Assembly: GCF_016613475.2 (NCBI RefSeq)
Contig: NZ_CP071517.1
Coordinates: forward strand, 1,860,001 to 1,924,000
Direction: 5' to 3'
Origin: Lysobacter arenosi
GTDB lineage: Bacteria > Pseudomonadota > Gammaproteobacteria > Xanthomonadales > Xanthomonadaceae
DNA length: 64,000 nt
Shown: piece by piece, positions 8,576 to 17,935 of the stretch
How positions within the stretch are numbered: the stretch's first letter is position 1
How the letters are laid out: each line of letters begins with the position of its first letter
Translations under genes and position numbers: made by a program
The notes under the pieces: model-generated
The model's database searches: none
Told to the model about the DNA's origin: nothing
The model's input: the letters and a program-made list of their open reading frames with translations, nothing else

Positions 8576-9574
8576 TCAGCCCATCATGCCGTGCTGGGCG
8601 ATGCCAGCGGGCGGCCAGTTTTCCAGCTTCATGCCGAGCGAAAGACCGCGCTGGGCGAGGACTTCCTTGATCTCGGTAAGCGACTTCTTGCCGAGGTTCG
8701 GCGTCTTGAGCAGCTCCACTTCGGTCTTCTGGATCAGATCGCCGACGTAGTAGATGCTCTCGGCCTTGAGGCAGTTGGCCGAACGCACGGTGAGCTCGAG
8801 GTCGTCGATCGGACGCAGCAGGATCGGGTCGATGCCGCTGGTGGCCGGCTTCGCCGCACCGCGATCGCGATGGGTGAAGTCGCCGAACACCGACAGCTGG
8901 TCGGTGAGGATGTCGGCCGCAGTGCGGACGGCTTCCTCTGCGTCGATCGTGCCGTTGGTCTCGATGTCGAGAACCAGCTTGTCCAAGTCGGTGCGCTGCT
9001 CCACGCGGGCCGCTTCAACGGCATACGCGACGCGGCGGACCGGCGAGAAGCTGGCGTCCAGCATCAGGCGACCAATGGCGCGGGTTTCCTCGTCCGGGCG
9101 ACGACGAGCGGCGGCCGGCTGGTAGCCGAAACCACGCTCGATCTTCAGACGCATGTTGAGCGCGGTGTCCTTGGTCAGGTGCGCGATCACATGCTCGGTG
9201 TTGAGGATCTCGACGTTATGGTCGGTCTTGATGTCACCGGCGGTGACGATGCCGGGGCCCTGCTTGGCGAGCGACAGGGTCGCCGACTCGCCGGTGTGCA
9301 TGCGGATGGCGACGTCCTTGAGGTTCAGCAGAACCTCGAGGACATCCTCCTGCAGGCCTTCGACCGTGGTGTACTCGTGCAGCACGCCATCGATCTCGAC
9401 TTCCGTGATTGCGAAGCCCGGGATCGACGACAGCAGCACGCGGCGCAGCGCATTGCCGAGGGTGTGGCCATAGCCACGCTCCAGCGGCTCGATCACGACC
9501 TTGGCACGGTTGCCCGTAAGGCGTTCGATCTGGGGGCCGCGCGGGCGCAGCACCTGGTTTGCGGTAACCGTCAT
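8576..9574 (-). CDS. rpoA: DNA-directed RNA polymerase subunit alpha
   Basis: This 332-residue subunit forms the dimer on which beta and beta' assemble. The N-terminal domain has the conserved [31 protein letters not shown] block. The C-terminal domain, which binds UP elements and activators, carries [18 protein letters not shown] and the helix-hairpin-helix [14 protein letters not shown]. Length fits gammaproteobacterial alpha. It follows rpsD by 18 bases in the alpha operon and is separated from rplQ by an unusual 199-base spacer. Confidence 0.98.
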   Translation of the reverse strand: MTVTANQVLRPRGPQIERLTGNRAKVVIEPLERGYGHTLGNALRRVLLSSIPGFAITEVEIDGVLHEYTTVEGLQEDVLEVLLNLKDVAIRMHTGESATLSLAKQGPGIVTAGDIKTDHNVEILNTEHVIAHLTKDTALNMRLKIERGFGYQPAAARRRPDEETRAIGRLMLDASFSPVRRVAYAVEAARVEQRTDLDKLVLDIETNGTIDAEEAVRTAADILTDQLSVFGDFTHRDRGAAKPATSGIDPILLRPIDDLELTVRSANCLKAESIYYVGDLIQKTEVELLKTPNLGKKSLTEIKEVLAQRGLSLGMKLENWPPAGIAQHGMMG

Positions 9575-9592
9575 GTTGTGGCGTCTCCTGGA

Positions 9593-10222
9593 TTACTTCG
9601 AGTACAGCTCGACGATCAGCGCTTCATTGATGTCTTGCGGCAGGTCAGCACGATCCGGAACAGCCTTGAACACACCAGCGAACTTCTTGCTGTCGACTTC
9701 AACCCACGACGGCGAGAGGTCCATCTGCTGCGCCACGGTCAGGGATTCCTGCACGCGGAGCTGCTTCTGGGCGCGTTCGGCCAGCGCGATCGCGTCGCCA
9801 GCCTTGACCTGGTACGAAGGCAGGTTGACCGACTTGCCGTTGACCGTGACGCCGCGGTGCGAAACCAGCTGGCGGGCGGCCGGACGCGTCACCGCGAAAC
9901 CCATGCGGTAGACGACGTTGTCAAGGCGGGTCTCGAGGAGCTGCAGCAGGTTTTCACCCGTGTTGCCCTTCTTGGTCGAGGCCTTCTTGTAGTAGTTGCG
10001 GAACTGACGCTCCAGCAGACCGTAGATACGCTTGACCTTCTGCTTCTCGCGAAGCTGGGTGGCGTAATCGGACAGCTTGCCCTTGCGGGCGGTCGGGCCA
10101 TGCTGGCCGGGCTTCTGCTCGAGCTTGCACTTGGAATCAAGTGCGCGAGCGGACGACTTCAAGCCGAGGTCGGCGCCTTCGCGACGAGCGAGCTTACAGG
10201 TGGGACCAATATAACGAGCCAT
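9593..10222 (-). CDS. rpsD: 30S ribosomal protein S4
   Basis: This 209-residue protein is a primary 16S rRNA binder that nucleates 30S assembly. It begins [19 protein letters not shown] and has the S4 RNA-binding domain at about residues 98-160 ([28 protein letters not shown]). In E. coli S4 also represses the alpha operon translationally. Whether the 234-base leader before rpsM carries the same site cannot be told by eye. Only one of the four N-terminal cysteines of zinc-binding S4 is present, so this is the zinc-independent form. Confidence 0.98.
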   Translation of the reverse strand: MARYIGPTCKLARREGADLGLKSSARALDSKCKLEQKPGQHGPTARKGKLSDYATQLREKQKVKRIYGLLERQFRNYYKKASTKKGNTGENLLQLLETRLDNVVYRMGFAVTRPAARQLVSHRGVTVNGKSVNLPSYQVKAGDAIALAERAQKQLRVQESLTVAQQMDLSPSWVEVDSKKFAGVFKAVPDRADLPQDINEALIVELYSK

Positions 10223-10236
10223 TTTTCTTCAGCTCC

Positions 10237-10629
10237 TCAGACGCGACGCTTCTTCGGCGGACGGCACCCGTTGTGCGGGATAGGCGTCACGTCGATGATG
10301 TTCATGATCTTGTAACCGACGTTGTTCAGCGAACGAACGGCGGACTCACGGCCCGGACCCGGACCCTTGATGCGCACTTCCAGCGACTTCACGCCGTAGT
10401 CGAGCGCAGCACGGCCTGCCTTTTCGGCAGCCACCTGGGCGGCGAACGGGGTCGACTTGCGGGAACCGCGGAAACCCGCGCCGCCCGAGGTCGCCCACGA
10501 GAGCGCGTTGCCCTGGCGGTCGGTGATCGTGATGATGGTGTTGTTGAAAGAAGCGTGGACGTGAGCGATGCCGTCGGTGACGACGCGCTTGATCTTCTTC
10601 TTGGTTTTGGCAGCAGCCGGCTTAGCCAT
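10237..10629 (-). CDS. rpsK: 30S ribosomal protein S11
   Basis: This 130-residue platform protein of the small subunit lies near the E-site mRNA. It has the lysine-rich start [17 protein letters not shown] and the conserved [36 protein letters not shown] and [18 protein letters not shown] blocks. It lies 12 bases after rpsM and 14 before rpsD, the standard alpha operon order. Length matches the family. Confidence 0.98.
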   Translation of the reverse strand: MAKPAAAKTKKKIKRVVTDGIAHVHASFNNTIITITDRQGNALSWATSGGAGFRGSRKSTPFAAQVAAEKAGRAALDYGVKSLEVRIKGPGPGRESAVRSLNNVGYKIMNIIDVTPIPHNGCRPPKKRRV

Positions 10630-10641
10630 GGTCTGTGTCCC

Positions 10642-10998
10642 TTACTTCCTGATGGCCTTGCGCGGGCCCTTGCGGGTACGTGCATTGGTCCGGGTGCGCT
10701 GGCCGCGAAGCGGCAGGCCGCGACGGTGACGCAGGCCGCGGAAGCAGCCCAGGTCCATCAGACGCTTGATGGCGATGCCGATTTCGCGACGCAGGTCGCC
10801 CTCGACAACGTACTTGCCGACTTCGGCGCGCAGGCGCTCGACTTCCGGCTCGGAAAGGTCACGGATCTTGGTGGTGGCGGTGACGCCAGCCGAGACACAG
10901 ACCTTCTTGGAACGGGTACGGCCAATGCCGTAAATGCTCTGGAGCCCAACCCAGACATGCTTCTGGGCAGGCAGATTGACGCCCGCAATACGCGCCAT
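10642..10998 (-). CDS. rpsM: 30S ribosomal protein S13
   Basis: This 118-residue head protein of the small subunit contacts the 50S subunit and tRNA. It begins [26 protein letters not shown] and ends with the basic [16 protein letters not shown] tail that reaches the P site. It is the first gene of the alpha operon here: rpmJ (L36), which lies between secY and rpsM in E. coli, is not present in the 234-base gap upstream. That long gap probably holds the operon's own promoter and leader. Confidence 0.98.
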   Translation of the reverse strand: MARIAGVNLPAQKHVWVGLQSIYGIGRTRSKKVCVSAGVTATTKIRDLSEPEVERLRAEVGKYVVEGDLRREIGIAIKRLMDLGCFRGLRHRRGLPLRGQRTRTNARTRKGPRKAIRK

Positions 10999-11058
10999 AA
11001 CGCGATCTCCAACTGATTGGCGGCCAGGACGGATTAATCCCGGCGGAGTGAACTGGAA

Positions 11059-11087
11059 AGTATACTAAGGTCTCGGGTTAATAGGAA
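11059..11087 (-). promoter_or_regulatory. Possible promoter of the rpsM (alpha) operon
   Basis: On the minus strand a TATACT -10 (11059-11064) lies 61 bases before the rpsM start codon, with TTCCTA 17 bases upstream as a weak -35. The remainder of the 234-base secY-rpsM gap holds a GCGCC-CGAA-GGCGC hairpin near 11097 and an 8-bp hairpin at 11198-11220 that could end the spc transcript, though without a U-run. Confidence 0.4.
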
Positions 11088-11232
11088 GCCCTACCGCGCC
11101 CGAAGGCGCAGCAAAGCCCGGCATGGGGAGTGTGCCCATGCTCCGGCGACGAATCTGGACTGGCTGGGACAAGGCGGTGAACTGCCCTGCCCCGGCCCCG
11201 CGCGCTACTCTGGCGCGCGGAACGGTCCGGAT

Positions 11233-12597
11233 TCACCCGCGCGCGAGACCGCCGCGCGAGCCGCCCTTCAAGTTCGCCTTCTTCAGCAGGCTCTCGTACT
11301 GATGGGACATCAGATGAGCCTGGATCTGGGCGATGAAATCCATGACAACCACGACCACGATCAGCAGCGAGGTGCCGCCGAAGTAGAACGAGGTGCCCAG
11401 TTCGGTACGCATGACCTCCGGGAGGAGGCACACGAGGACCAGGTAGATCGCGCCGGCCGCCGTCAGGCGGGTCAGCACACCATCAATATAGTCGGCGGTC
11501 GACTTGCCCGGACGGATGCCCGGGATCAGCGCGCCCGACTTCTTGAGATTATCGGCCGTTTCCTGCGAGTTGAACACCAGTGCGGTGTAGAAGAACGCAA
11601 AGCCGACGATCAGACCCGCATACAGGATCATGTGCAGCGGCTCGCCCGGGTTCAGCCACTGGCTGACGCGGTGCAGGGTCGAACCGGAGTTGCCCTGGCT
11701 GAACCAGTTCGCCGCCGTCGCCGGGAACATCACGATGCTCGAGGCGAAGATGGCCGGGATCACGCCCGACATGTTCAGCTTCAGGGGCAGGAACGAGGAC
11801 TGGTTCTGGTAGGCGCTGCGACCGCCGCTACGACGGGCGTAGTTGACCGTGATCCGGCGCTGGCCCCGCTCGACGAACACCACGAAGTAGGTGAAGCCCA
11901 CCACGATGGCGACGACCGCGATTGCGACCAGGGCGCTCATGTCGCCGTTGCGGATCTGCTCGAACATGCCGATGACGGCGGCGGGCAGGCCCGCGACGAT
12001 GCCCGAGAAGATGATCAGCGAGACGCCGTTGCCGATACCCCGCTCCGTGACCTGCTCGCCCAGCCACATCAGGAACATGGTGCCCGCGGTCAACGCGATC
12101 ACCGCGGTCAGGATGAAGCCCGGACCCGGGTTGTAGACCACCGCGATGCCCTGGCTGGCGCCGCCGGCCTGGAGGGCCGTGGCGATGCCCCAGGCCTGGA
12201 ACACGGCCAGCGGGATCGCACCCATGCGCGACCACTGGTTGATCTTGCGACGGCCCGACTCGCCTTCCTTCTGGATGGCCTTCAGGCTCGGCACGATCTG
12301 CACCAGCAGCTGCACGATGATCGATGCCGAGATGTACGGCATGACATTGAGTGCGAACAGGCTGAAGCGATGCAGGGCACCACCGGAGAACATGTTGAAC
12401 ATGTCCACGATCGTGCCCTTCTGGGTCTCCATCAACTGGAGCATCGCCTCCGGATTGACGCCCGGCACCGGGATGTAGCAACCGATGCGGTAGACAATCA
12501 GGGCACCGACGACGAACAGCAGGCGCTGACGGAGCTCGGTGAACTTCCCGAGCCCGCCACCGATACCGGCAACTGCATTGCTACCGCTGCGCGCCAT
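11233..12597 (-). CDS. secY: Preprotein translocase subunit SecY
   Basis: This 454-residue channel-forming subunit of the SecYEG translocon has ten hydrophobic segments. Recognisable blocks are the [15 protein letters not shown] first helix, the plug-region [30 protein letters not shown] helix 2, KGSSQLL-equivalent loops, [15 protein letters not shown], and the cytoplasmic [21 protein letters not shown] loop, which contacts SecA and the ribosome. It starts 7 bases after rplO and ends the spc operon. SecE is encoded at 39340-39717. Confidence 0.98.
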   Translation of the reverse strand: MARSGSNAVAGIGGGLGKFTELRQRLLFVVGALIVYRIGCYIPVPGVNPEAMLQLMETQKGTIVDMFNMFSGGALHRFSLFALNVMPYISASIIVQLLVQIVPSLKAIQKEGESGRRKINQWSRMGAIPLAVFQAWGIATALQAGGASQGIAVVYNPGPGFILTAVIALTAGTMFLMWLGEQVTERGIGNGVSLIIFSGIVAGLPAAVIGMFEQIRNGDMSALVAIAVVAIVVGFTYFVVFVERGQRRITVNYARRSGGRSAYQNQSSFLPLKLNMSGVIPAIFASSIVMFPATAANWFSQGNSGSTLHRVSQWLNPGEPLHMILYAGLIVGFAFFYTALVFNSQETADNLKKSGALIPGIRPGKSTADYIDGVLTRLTAAGAIYLVLVCLLPEVMRTELGTSFYFGGTSLLIVVVVVMDFIAQIQAHLMSHQYESLLKKANLKGGSRGGLARG

Positions 12598-12604
12598 CTA
12601 GTCC

Positions 12605-13042
12605 TTACTCCCCGACCTTGCCGCCGGCCGCTTCGATAGCGGCCTTGGCGCCGGCCGTAGCGGCCACGCCCTTGAGTACGAACTTCTTGCTGATCTCGCC
12701 CTTCTTGACGATCCGGGCCTGCTTGGCGTTGCTGTGCACCAGCTTGGCGGCCTTGAGCGCAGCGAAGTCGATCTCGCCGGCTTCCAGCTTGTCCAGCTGG
12801 TACAGCATCACTTCAGCGGTGTCCTTGAGCAGCTTCGAACGGAAGCCGATCTTGGGCAGGCGACGCTGCATGGGCATCTGGCCGCCTTCGAAGCCAGCCT
12901 TGATCTTGCCCTTGCCGGAGCGGGCGAACGAGCCCTTGTGGCCGCGGCCGCAGGTCTTGCCCAGGCCCGAACCGATACCACGGCCGACACGGGTGCGCTC
13001 CTGACGGGCGCCTTCAGCGGGTTGCAGAGTGTTGAGACGCAT
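12605..13042 (-). CDS. rplO: 50S ribosomal protein L15
   Basis: This 145-residue late-assembly protein of the large subunit starts [22 protein letters not shown]. It has the glycine- and lysine-rich [20 protein letters not shown] segment that threads into 23S rRNA, followed by [17 protein letters not shown]. It lies 5 bases after rpmD and 7 before secY, as in the standard spc operon. Length is normal. Confidence 0.98.
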   Translation of the reverse strand: MRLNTLQPAEGARQERTRVGRGIGSGLGKTCGRGHKGSFARSGKGKIKAGFEGGQMPMQRRLPKIGFRSKLLKDTAEVMLYQLDKLEAGEIDFAALKAAKLVHSNAKQARIVKKGEISKKFVLKGVAATAGAKAAIEAAGGKVGE

Positions 13043-13047
13043 GTCGA

Positions 13048-13248
13048 TTACTCCTCGACTTTGACGAGGTAGTGGAGCTGATTGATCAGGCCGCGAACCT
13101 GCGGGCTGTCCTTCAGTACACGCACATCGTTGAGCTTGTTCAGGCCCAGCGCACGCACCGACAGGCGGTGACGCGACTGGGTACCACGCAGACCCTTGAC
13201 CAGGCGCACCTTGACGGTGCCGCCGGTGGTGGCTTCAGTCTTAGCCAT
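13048..13248 (-). CDS. rpmD: 50S ribosomal protein L30
   Basis: This 66-residue protein has the L30 core [36 protein letters not shown] and ends in LVKVEE. An N-terminal [11 protein letters not shown] extension of a few residues precedes the core. Its start codon lies inside the end of rpsE (8-base overlap), which suggests translational coupling. It is 5 bases upstream of rplO. Confidence 0.97.
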   Translation of the reverse strand: MAKTEATTGGTVKVRLVKGLRGTQSRHRLSVRALGLNKLNDVRVLKDSPQVRGLINQLHYLVKVEE

Positions 13249-13783
13249 GGTTCAGTTCCTCCACCTTCTTGCCACGCTTGGCGGCAATCTTCGCCGGCGA
13301 GTGCATGTCGCCCAGGCCCTTGAGCGTGGCGCGAACGAGGTTGATGGGGTTGCGCGAACCGACGGCCTTGGCCAGCACGTTCTTCACGCCAACCGCTTCC
13401 AGGACAGCGCGCATCGCGCCGCCGGCGATCACGCCGGTACCTTCGGAAGCCGGCTGCATGAACACGCGGGCTGCGCCGTGGCCGGCCTTGACCGAGTGCC
13501 ACAGGGTGCCGTTGTTCAGGTCGACGTTGTTCATGCTCTTGCGGGCATATTCCATCGACTTCTGGATGGCGACCGGCACTTCGCGTGCCTTGCCGTAACC
13601 GAAACCGACCTTGCCGTTGCCGTCGCCCACCACCGTCAGTGCGGTGAAGGTGAACTGGCGACCGCCCTTGACGGTCTTGCTGACGCGGTTGACCGCGATC
13701 AGCTTCTCGATCATGCCATCGTCGATCTCTTCGCGGTTGCGGTCGCGATCACGACCCCGCGGTGCACGTTGTTCTTCTGCCAT
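13241..13783 (-). CDS. rpsE: 30S ribosomal protein S5
   Basis: This 180-residue small-subunit protein is involved in decoding fidelity and mRNA unwinding. It has a charged N-terminal tail ([14 protein letters not shown]), then the double-stranded-RNA-binding-like domain ([17 protein letters not shown]) and the C-terminal [26 protein letters not shown] block. Compared with E. coli it has a longer acidic and basic N terminus. A 159-base gap with two hairpins separates it from rplR, whereas most genes of this operon are 5-30 bases apart. Confidence 0.97.
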   Translation of the reverse strand: MAEEQRAPRGRDRDRNREEIDDGMIEKLIAVNRVSKTVKGGRQFTFTALTVVGDGNGKVGFGYGKAREVPVAIQKSMEYARKSMNNVDLNNGTLWHSVKAGHGAARVFMQPASEGTGVIAGGAMRAVLEAVGVKNVLAKAVGSRNPINLVRATLKGLGDMHSPAKIAAKRGKKVEELNHG

Positions 13784-13879
13784 TTCGAATACTCGTTAGT
13801 TGAAAGGATTTGCGGCGTGGCCGCTTATGGTTGTGATTTACCGCGGGTGTTTCGCCAGCCCGGGAACCCGAAGCCGCGC

Positions 13880-13935
13880 CCGACACAGACCCGTGTCGGC
13901 GGGGAAAGTTCTGGGTGGGGCCGAGGCCCCACCCA
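13880..13935 (-). other. Two hairpins in the rplR-rpsE spacer
   Basis: Bases 13912-13922 pair perfectly with 13925-13935 (11 bp, very tight loop), starting 8 bases after the rplR stop on the minus strand. A second stem pairs 13880-13886 with 13893-13899. No U-run follows either. The hairpins may stabilise the 3' end of the upstream message, mark an RNase site, or weakly terminate. Nothing coding is seen in the 159-base gap. Confidence 0.7.
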
Positions 13936-13942
13936 TTCAAGC

Positions 13943-14296
13943 TTAGAACTGCAGGCCGCCCTCGCGAGCGGCATCGGCCAGCGCCTTGATGCGACCGTGG
14001 TAGCGGTAGCCCGAGCGGTCGAATGCGACCTTCTCGATACCCGCAGCCTTGGCCTTCTCGGCGATCGCGCGACCAACCTTGATGGCAGCGTCGGAGTTCT
14101 TGCCGTTCTTCAGGCCTTCCTTGACGTCGGCCTGGACGGTCGAAGCCGAAGCCAGGACCTTGGAACCGTCGGCGGTGAAGACCTGGGCGTACAGGTGCTG
14201 ACCGGTGCGCAGCACCGTCAGGCGCGGCACGCCGAGTTCGCGGATGTGCGAACGGGTGGACTTGGCGCGGCGCAGGCGAGCAATGTTCTTGTTCAT
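13943..14296 (-). CDS. rplR: 50S ribosomal protein L18
   Basis: This 117-residue protein binds 5S rRNA with L5 and mediates its attachment to the 50S subunit. The L18 pattern is clear: [15 protein letters not shown] start, [17 protein letters not shown] strand, and the C-terminal [28 protein letters not shown] signature. It lies 29 bases after rplF. Length is typical. Confidence 0.98.
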   Translation of the reverse strand: MNKNIARLRRAKSTRSHIRELGVPRLTVLRTGQHLYAQVFTADGSKVLASASTVQADVKEGLKNGKNSDAAIKVGRAIAEKAKAAGIEKVAFDRSGYRYHGRIKALADAAREGGLQF

Positions 14297-14325
14297 TTCT
14301 ATGTCTCCGAAAGCTGAAGGACCGA

Positions 14326-14853
14326 TTAGGCCTTCTTGGCTTCCTTGCGGATGATGACTTCGCCGGCGTACTTCACGCCCTTGCCCTTGTACGGCTCCGG
14401 CGGACGGAAGCCGCGGATCTTGGCCGCAACTTCACCGACGCGCTGCTTGTCCGCGCCCTGGACCAGGATCTCGGTCTGGGTCGGGGTGGCGATGGTGATG
14501 CCTTCCGGGGCCTGGAACAGGACCGGGTGGGAGAAACCGAGCGACAGGCTCAGGTCCTTGCCCTGCATGGCGGCACGGTAACCGACGCCGACCAGCTCGA
14601 GCTTGCGCTCGAAGCCTTCCGACACGCCCTTCACCAGGTTGGCGAGGATGGCGCGCAGGGTACCGGTCAGCGGGATCAGCGCGGCGTCTTCGGTCGAGAA
14701 CACGGCGTGGCCGTCTTCAACCTTGACTGCGATGGCGGCGGGCTTGGCGACCGACAGGGTGCCCTTCGGGCCCTTGGCGCTGATCGACTCAGCCTGGATG
14801 TTCAGCTCGACGCCCTTCGGGAGGGCAACCGGCTTCTTGGCAACTCGGGACAT
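14326..14853 (-). CDS. rplF: 50S ribosomal protein L6
   Basis: This 175-residue protein sits near the factor-binding centre of the large subunit. It starts [18 protein letters not shown] and ends with the conserved [27 protein letters not shown]. The ATG at 14853 has a GGGAGGA ribosome site and the family N terminus. An upstream in-frame ATG at 14922 lies inside rpsH and is rejected. It lies 13 bases after rpsH. Confidence 0.98.
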   Translation of the reverse strand: MSRVAKKPVALPKGVELNIQAESISAKGPKGTLSVAKPAAIAVKVEDGHAVFSTEDAALIPLTGTLRAILANLVKGVSEGFERKLELVGVGYRAAMQGKDLSLSLGFSHPVLFQAPEGITIATPTQTEILVQGADKQRVGEVAAKIRGFRPPEPYKGKGVKYAGEVIIRKEAKKA

Positions 14854-14866
14854 GTCTATTCCTCCC

Positions 14867-15265
14867 TTAAGCCACGAAGCACAGGACTTCACCGCCGACG
14901 CCCTGCTGGCGCGCCTGCGCATCGGTCATGATGCCCTTCGAGGTGGAGATGATGGCGATGCCGAGGCCGCCCAGGACCTTGGGCAGCTCGGACTTGCCGC
15001 GGTACTGGCGCAGGCCCGAACGGGAGAAGCGCTCAAGGCGCTCGATCACCGGCTTGCCTTCGTAGTACTTCAGCGAGATTTCGAGTTCGGACTTGCCGGC
15101 GCTGACCGGGGTCACGCGCGAATCAAGAATGTAGCCTTCGTCCTTGAGGACCTTGGCGATCGCGATCTTGATGTTGGACGACGGCATCTTCACCGTCTGC
15201 TTGCGAACAGCGGCCGCATTCTTGATGCGGACCAGCATGTCGGCGATGGGATCAGTCATGCTCAT
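14867..15265 (-). CDS. rpsH: 30S ribosomal protein S8
   Basis: This 132-residue primary 16S rRNA-binding protein represses the spc operon translationally in E. coli by binding the L5 message. It begins [17 protein letters not shown] and carries the C-terminal RNA-binding [26 protein letters not shown] signature. An AGGT ribosome site precedes the ATG at 15265. The gap to rpsN is 195 bases, atypically long, and contains an 11-bp hairpin. Confidence 0.98.
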   Translation of the reverse strand: MSMTDPIADMLVRIKNAAAVRKQTVKMPSSNIKIAIAKVLKDEGYILDSRVTPVSAGKSELEISLKYYEGKPVIERLERFSRSGLRQYRGKSELPKVLGGLGIAIISTSKGIMTDAQARQQGVGGEVLCFVA

Positions 15266-15425
15266 GATTAATTACCTATGAGTAGCACCGATATCCGCGG
15301 GATTGCGAATTCAGTTGTATGCCCGTGAGGGCGGCGGAACATTCAGCAAATACGGGCCGAAATGGGGTAAACCCACAAACGACCGGCACCCCGCCCTTCC
15401 GGCCGGAGTGCCTTGGAACGAGCGA

Positions 15426-15452
15426 GCCGGCAAGTCTAGCAGACTTGCCGGC
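15426..15452 (-). other. Strong hairpin between rpsN and rpsH
   Basis: Bases 15426-15436 pair perfectly with 15442-15452 (11 bp, 5-nt loop), starting 8 bases past the rpsN stop. On the plus strand it is followed by GCGTTTTG, on the minus strand by no U-run, so it would end plus-strand rather than minus-strand transcripts. It could be a processing or stability element in the operon message. Nothing coding is seen in the 195-base gap. Confidence 0.7.
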
Positions 15453-15460
15453 GCGTTTTG

Positions 15461-15766
15461 TTACCAGCTGGCCTTGCGCAGACCCGGAACGTCGCCGTTC
15501 ATGGTCGCCTTGCGCAGCATGTTGCGGCCGAGGCCGAACTTGCGGTAGACGCCACGCGGACGGCCCGAGAGCACGCAACGGGTGCGCTGGCGGCTCGGCG
15601 AGGAGTCACGCGGCAGCTTCTGCAGCTTGACCACTGCATCCATCTTGTCCTCGTACGAGGCAGTCTGGCTGGAGATGATCTTCTTCAGTGCTTCGCGCTT
15701 GCTGCCGTGCTGCTTGGCAAGCTTGGCCCGCTTGATCTCGCGGTTGACCATGGAGGTCTTAGCCAT
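15461..15766 (-). CDS. rpsN: 30S ribosomal protein S14
   Basis: This 101-residue protein of the small-subunit head is the long, zinc-independent form: the CxxC pairs of the 61-residue type are absent. Diagnostic blocks are [19 protein letters not shown] and the C-terminal [36 protein letters not shown]. It lies 18 bases after rplE and is followed by an unusual 195-base spacer before rpsH. Confidence 0.98.
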   Translation of the reverse strand: MAKTSMVNREIKRAKLAKQHGSKREALKKIISSQTASYEDKMDAVVKLQKLPRDSSPSRQRTRCVLSGRPRGVYRKFGLGRNMLRKATMNGDVPGLRKASW

Positions 15767-15784
15767 TGTGTCAGTCCTATTGGA

Positions 15785-16327
15785 TCAGTTGCGGAACGGG
15801 AAGCGGAACGCTTCCAGCAGTGCCTTGGCTTCGGCGTCGGTCTTCGCGGTCGTGGTGATCGCGATGTCCATGCCGCGCAGGGCGTCGACCTGGTCGAAGT
15901 CGATTTCCGGGAAGATGATCTGTTCCTTCACGCCCATGTTGTAGTTGCCACGGCCGTCGAACGAACGACCGGACACGCCGCGGAAGTCACGCACGCGGGG
16001 CAGCGAGATGTTGATCAGGCGGTCCAGGAACTCGAACATCTGGGCGCGGCGCAGCGTCACCTTGCAACCGATCGGCCAACCATCGCGGATCTTGAACGAA
16101 GCCACCGACACGCGGGACTTGGTCACGATCGGCTTCTGGCCAGCGATCTTGGTCAGGTCGGCAACGGCGTTTTCCAGGATCTTCTTGTTGGTCGCGGCTT
16201 CGCCGACGCCCATGTTGATCGTGATCTTGGAAAGGCGCGGCACTTCCATCGGGTTCTTGTAACCGAACTTCTTGGTCAGCGACGGGACGACTTCGTCCTT
16301 GTAGAACTTTTCAAGCCGGGTGGTCAT
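15785..16327 (-). CDS. rplE: 50S ribosomal protein L5
   Basis: This 180-residue 5S rRNA-binding protein forms bridge B1b with the small subunit. It begins [17 protein letters not shown], has the [11 protein letters not shown] strand, [25 protein letters not shown] core, and ends [16 protein letters not shown]. It lies 11 bases after rplX. In E. coli the start of this message is the S8 repressor site. No such structure was modelled here. Confidence 0.98.
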   Translation of the reverse strand: MTTRLEKFYKDEVVPSLTKKFGYKNPMEVPRLSKITINMGVGEAATNKKILENAVADLTKIAGQKPIVTKSRVSVASFKIRDGWPIGCKVTLRRAQMFEFLDRLINISLPRVRDFRGVSGRSFDGRGNYNMGVKEQIIFPEIDFDQVDALRGMDIAITTTAKTDAEAKALLEAFRFPFRN

Positions 16328-16338
16328 ATCAGCATTCC

Positions 16339-16653
16339 TTAGGCGTCAACCGCCTCACCGCTGGAGCGGAACACACGCAGTTTGCGTCCATCCTCCAGCA
16401 CCTTGAAACCGATGCGCTCGCCCTTGCCAGTGGCAGGGTTGAAAAGCATCACGTTGGAAATGTGGATCGGCGCTTCGCGCTCGACCACGCCGCCAGGCTG
16501 TCCAGCCTGCGGGTTCGGCTTGGTGTGGCGCTTGACGATGTTGATGTTCGACACGACGACCTTCTCGCCGAGTACGCGCACAACGTCGCCCTTCTTGCCC
16601 TTGTCCTTGCCGGCGGTGACGATCACCTGATCGCCCTTGCGGATACGGTTCAT
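16339..16653 (-). CDS. rplX: 50S ribosomal protein L24
   Basis: This 104-residue assembly-initiator protein lies near the exit tunnel. The KOW motif is at the N terminus ([26 protein letters not shown]), followed by the [31 protein letters not shown] signature. It lies 14 bases after rplN and opens the classical spc operon pair with it. Length matches the family. Confidence 0.98.
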   Translation of the reverse strand: MNRIRKGDQVIVTAGKDKGKKGDVVRVLGEKVVVSNINIVKRHTKPNPQAGQPGGVVEREAPIHISNVMLFNPATGKGERIGFKVLEDGRKLRVFRSSGEAVDA

Positions 16654-16667
16654 ATAAATTCCTCCGC

Positions 16668-17036
16668 TCAGAGCACTTCAGGAGCGAGCGAGACGATCTT
16701 CATGAACTTCTCGGTACGCAGCTCACGGGTCACAGGCCCGAAGATGCGGGTACCGATCGGTTCCTGCTTGTTGTTCAGGAGCACGGCGGCATTGCCGTCG
16801 AAGCGGATCAGCGAACCGTCCGGGCGACGAACGCCCTTGCGGGTGCGGACCACGACGGCGTCATAGACGTCGCCCTTCTTGACCTTGCCACGCGGGATCG
16901 CGTCCTTCACGGTGACCTTGATGATGTCGCCGATGCCGGCGTAACGGCGCTTGGAGCCGCCGAGCACCTTAATGCACATCACTTCCTTGGCACCGGAATT
17001 GTCGGCGACGTCGAGGTAGCTTTGCATCTGGATCAT
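16668..17036 (-). CDS. rplN: 50S ribosomal protein L14
   Basis: This 122-residue protein forms an intersubunit bridge next to the factor-binding site. It begins [33 protein letters not shown] and includes the [22 protein letters not shown] block. Family length is exactly 122. It follows rpsQ by 14 bases. In E. coli a promoter precedes rplN, but here the gap is too short for a separate one, so transcription is presumably continuous from the S10 promoter. Confidence 0.98.
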   Translation of the reverse strand: MIQMQSYLDVADNSGAKEVMCIKVLGGSKRRYAGIGDIIKVTVKDAIPRGKVKKGDVYDAVVVRTRKGVRRPDGSLIRFDGNAAVLLNNKQEPIGTRIFGPVTRELRTEKFMKIVSLAPEVL

Positions 17037-17050
17037 GGTTCAGCCTCCTC

Positions 17051-17320
17051 TTATTCGGCCGCGCGGCTGACGATTTCAACCACGCTCCAGTTCTTGGTCT
17101 TGGACATCGGAGCAATCTCCTTCACTCGCACGATATCGCCTTCCTTGCAGGCGTTATCGGCGTCATGGGCGTGGAGCTTGGTCGAGCGACGGATGTACTT
17201 GCCGTACAGCGCGTGCTTGACCTGGCGCTCGACGAGCACGGTGACGGTCTTGTCCATCTTGTTGCTGACGACCCGGCCTTCAACCGTGCGCAGCGCCTTG
17301 TCTGTATTGTTGTCGGTCAT
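17051..17320 (-). CDS. rpsQ: 30S ribosomal protein S17
   Basis: This 89-residue primary 16S rRNA-binding protein has the [22 protein letters not shown] strand, the [22 protein letters not shown] loop and the [20 protein letters not shown] end. The ATG at 17320 is chosen because the upstream in-frame extension runs into rpmC and is not S17-like, and a GGACC-type ribosome site precedes it. It lies 10 bases after rpmC. Confidence 0.97.
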   Translation of the reverse strand: MTDNNTDKALRTVEGRVVSNKMDKTVTVLVERQVKHALYGKYIRRSTKLHAHDADNACKEGDIVRVKEIAPMSKTKNWSVVEIVSRAAE

Positions 17321-17330
17321 TGCAGGGTCC

Positions 17331-17516
17331 TTACTTCTTCTCGCCGAGCAGCATGTTGACGCGAGCGATCTCGCGGCGCACACGGCGTGCATCGTGGGTC
17401 TTGGCGAGCTGGCCAGTGGCCTTCTGCATGCGGAGGGCGAAGCCCTCCTTGTGCAGCTCGACCAGGTGGGCCTTCAGTTCGTCGGCCGACTTCTCGCGAA
17501 GTTGCTTGAGTTCCAT
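17331..17516 (-). CDS. rpmC: 50S ribosomal protein L29
   Basis: This 61-residue, largely helical protein at the exit tunnel takes part in binding trigger factor and SRP. It starts [24 protein letters not shown] and ends MLLGEKK, the usual pattern. Its start codon shares one base with the rplP stop (TAATG), so the two are probably translationally coupled. Length is normal. Confidence 0.97.
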   Translation of the reverse strand: MELKQLREKSADELKAHLVELHKEGFALRMQKATGQLAKTHDARRVRREIARVNMLLGEKK

Positions 17517-17929
17517 TAGCGCACCGTCCGGGTAACGAAAGTGGTGGTCACCGAGAGCTTGGCGGCGGCCAGACGGAACGCTTCACGCGCCACGTCTTCT
17601 GCAACACCTTCGATCTCGTAAATCATGCGACCAGGCTGGATCTGTGCGACCCAGTACTCGACGTTGCCCTTACCGGAGCCCATTCGGACTTCGATCGGCT
17701 TCTTGGTGATCGGCTTGTCGGGGAACACGCGGATCCACATCTTGCCGCCACGCTTGACGTAACGGCTGATGGAACGACGTGCTGCCTCGATCTGGCGCGC
17801 GGTCAGCTGACCGTGCGCCGTAGCCTTAAGGCCGTATTCGCCGAAGCTGACGGCATTGCCGTTCCAGCTCAGGCCCTCATTGCGGCCCTTGTGTACCTTG
17901 CGGTACTTGGTTCGCTTGGGTTGCAACAT
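17516..17929 (-). CDS. rplP: 50S ribosomal protein L16
   Basis: This 137-residue protein sits at the A-site side of the peptidyl-transferase centre. It starts [17 protein letters not shown] and has the [24 protein letters not shown] block and the [27 protein letters not shown] signature, including the arginine that is hydroxylated in E. coli. It lies 6 bases after rpsC and overlaps rpmC by one base. Confidence 0.98.
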   Translation of the reverse strand: MLQPKRTKYRKVHKGRNEGLSWNGNAVSFGEYGLKATAHGQLTARQIEAARRSISRYVKRGGKMWIRVFPDKPITKKPIEVRMGSGKGNVEYWVAQIQPGRMIYEIEGVAEDVAREAFRLAAAKLSVTTTFVTRTVR

Positions 17930-17935
17930 GGCGGA

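Noticed and set aside
13784..13942. Hidden small gene in the rplR-rpsE gap
   Set aside because: No frame with a plausible ribosome site or family resemblance; hairpins account for the conserved-looking parts.
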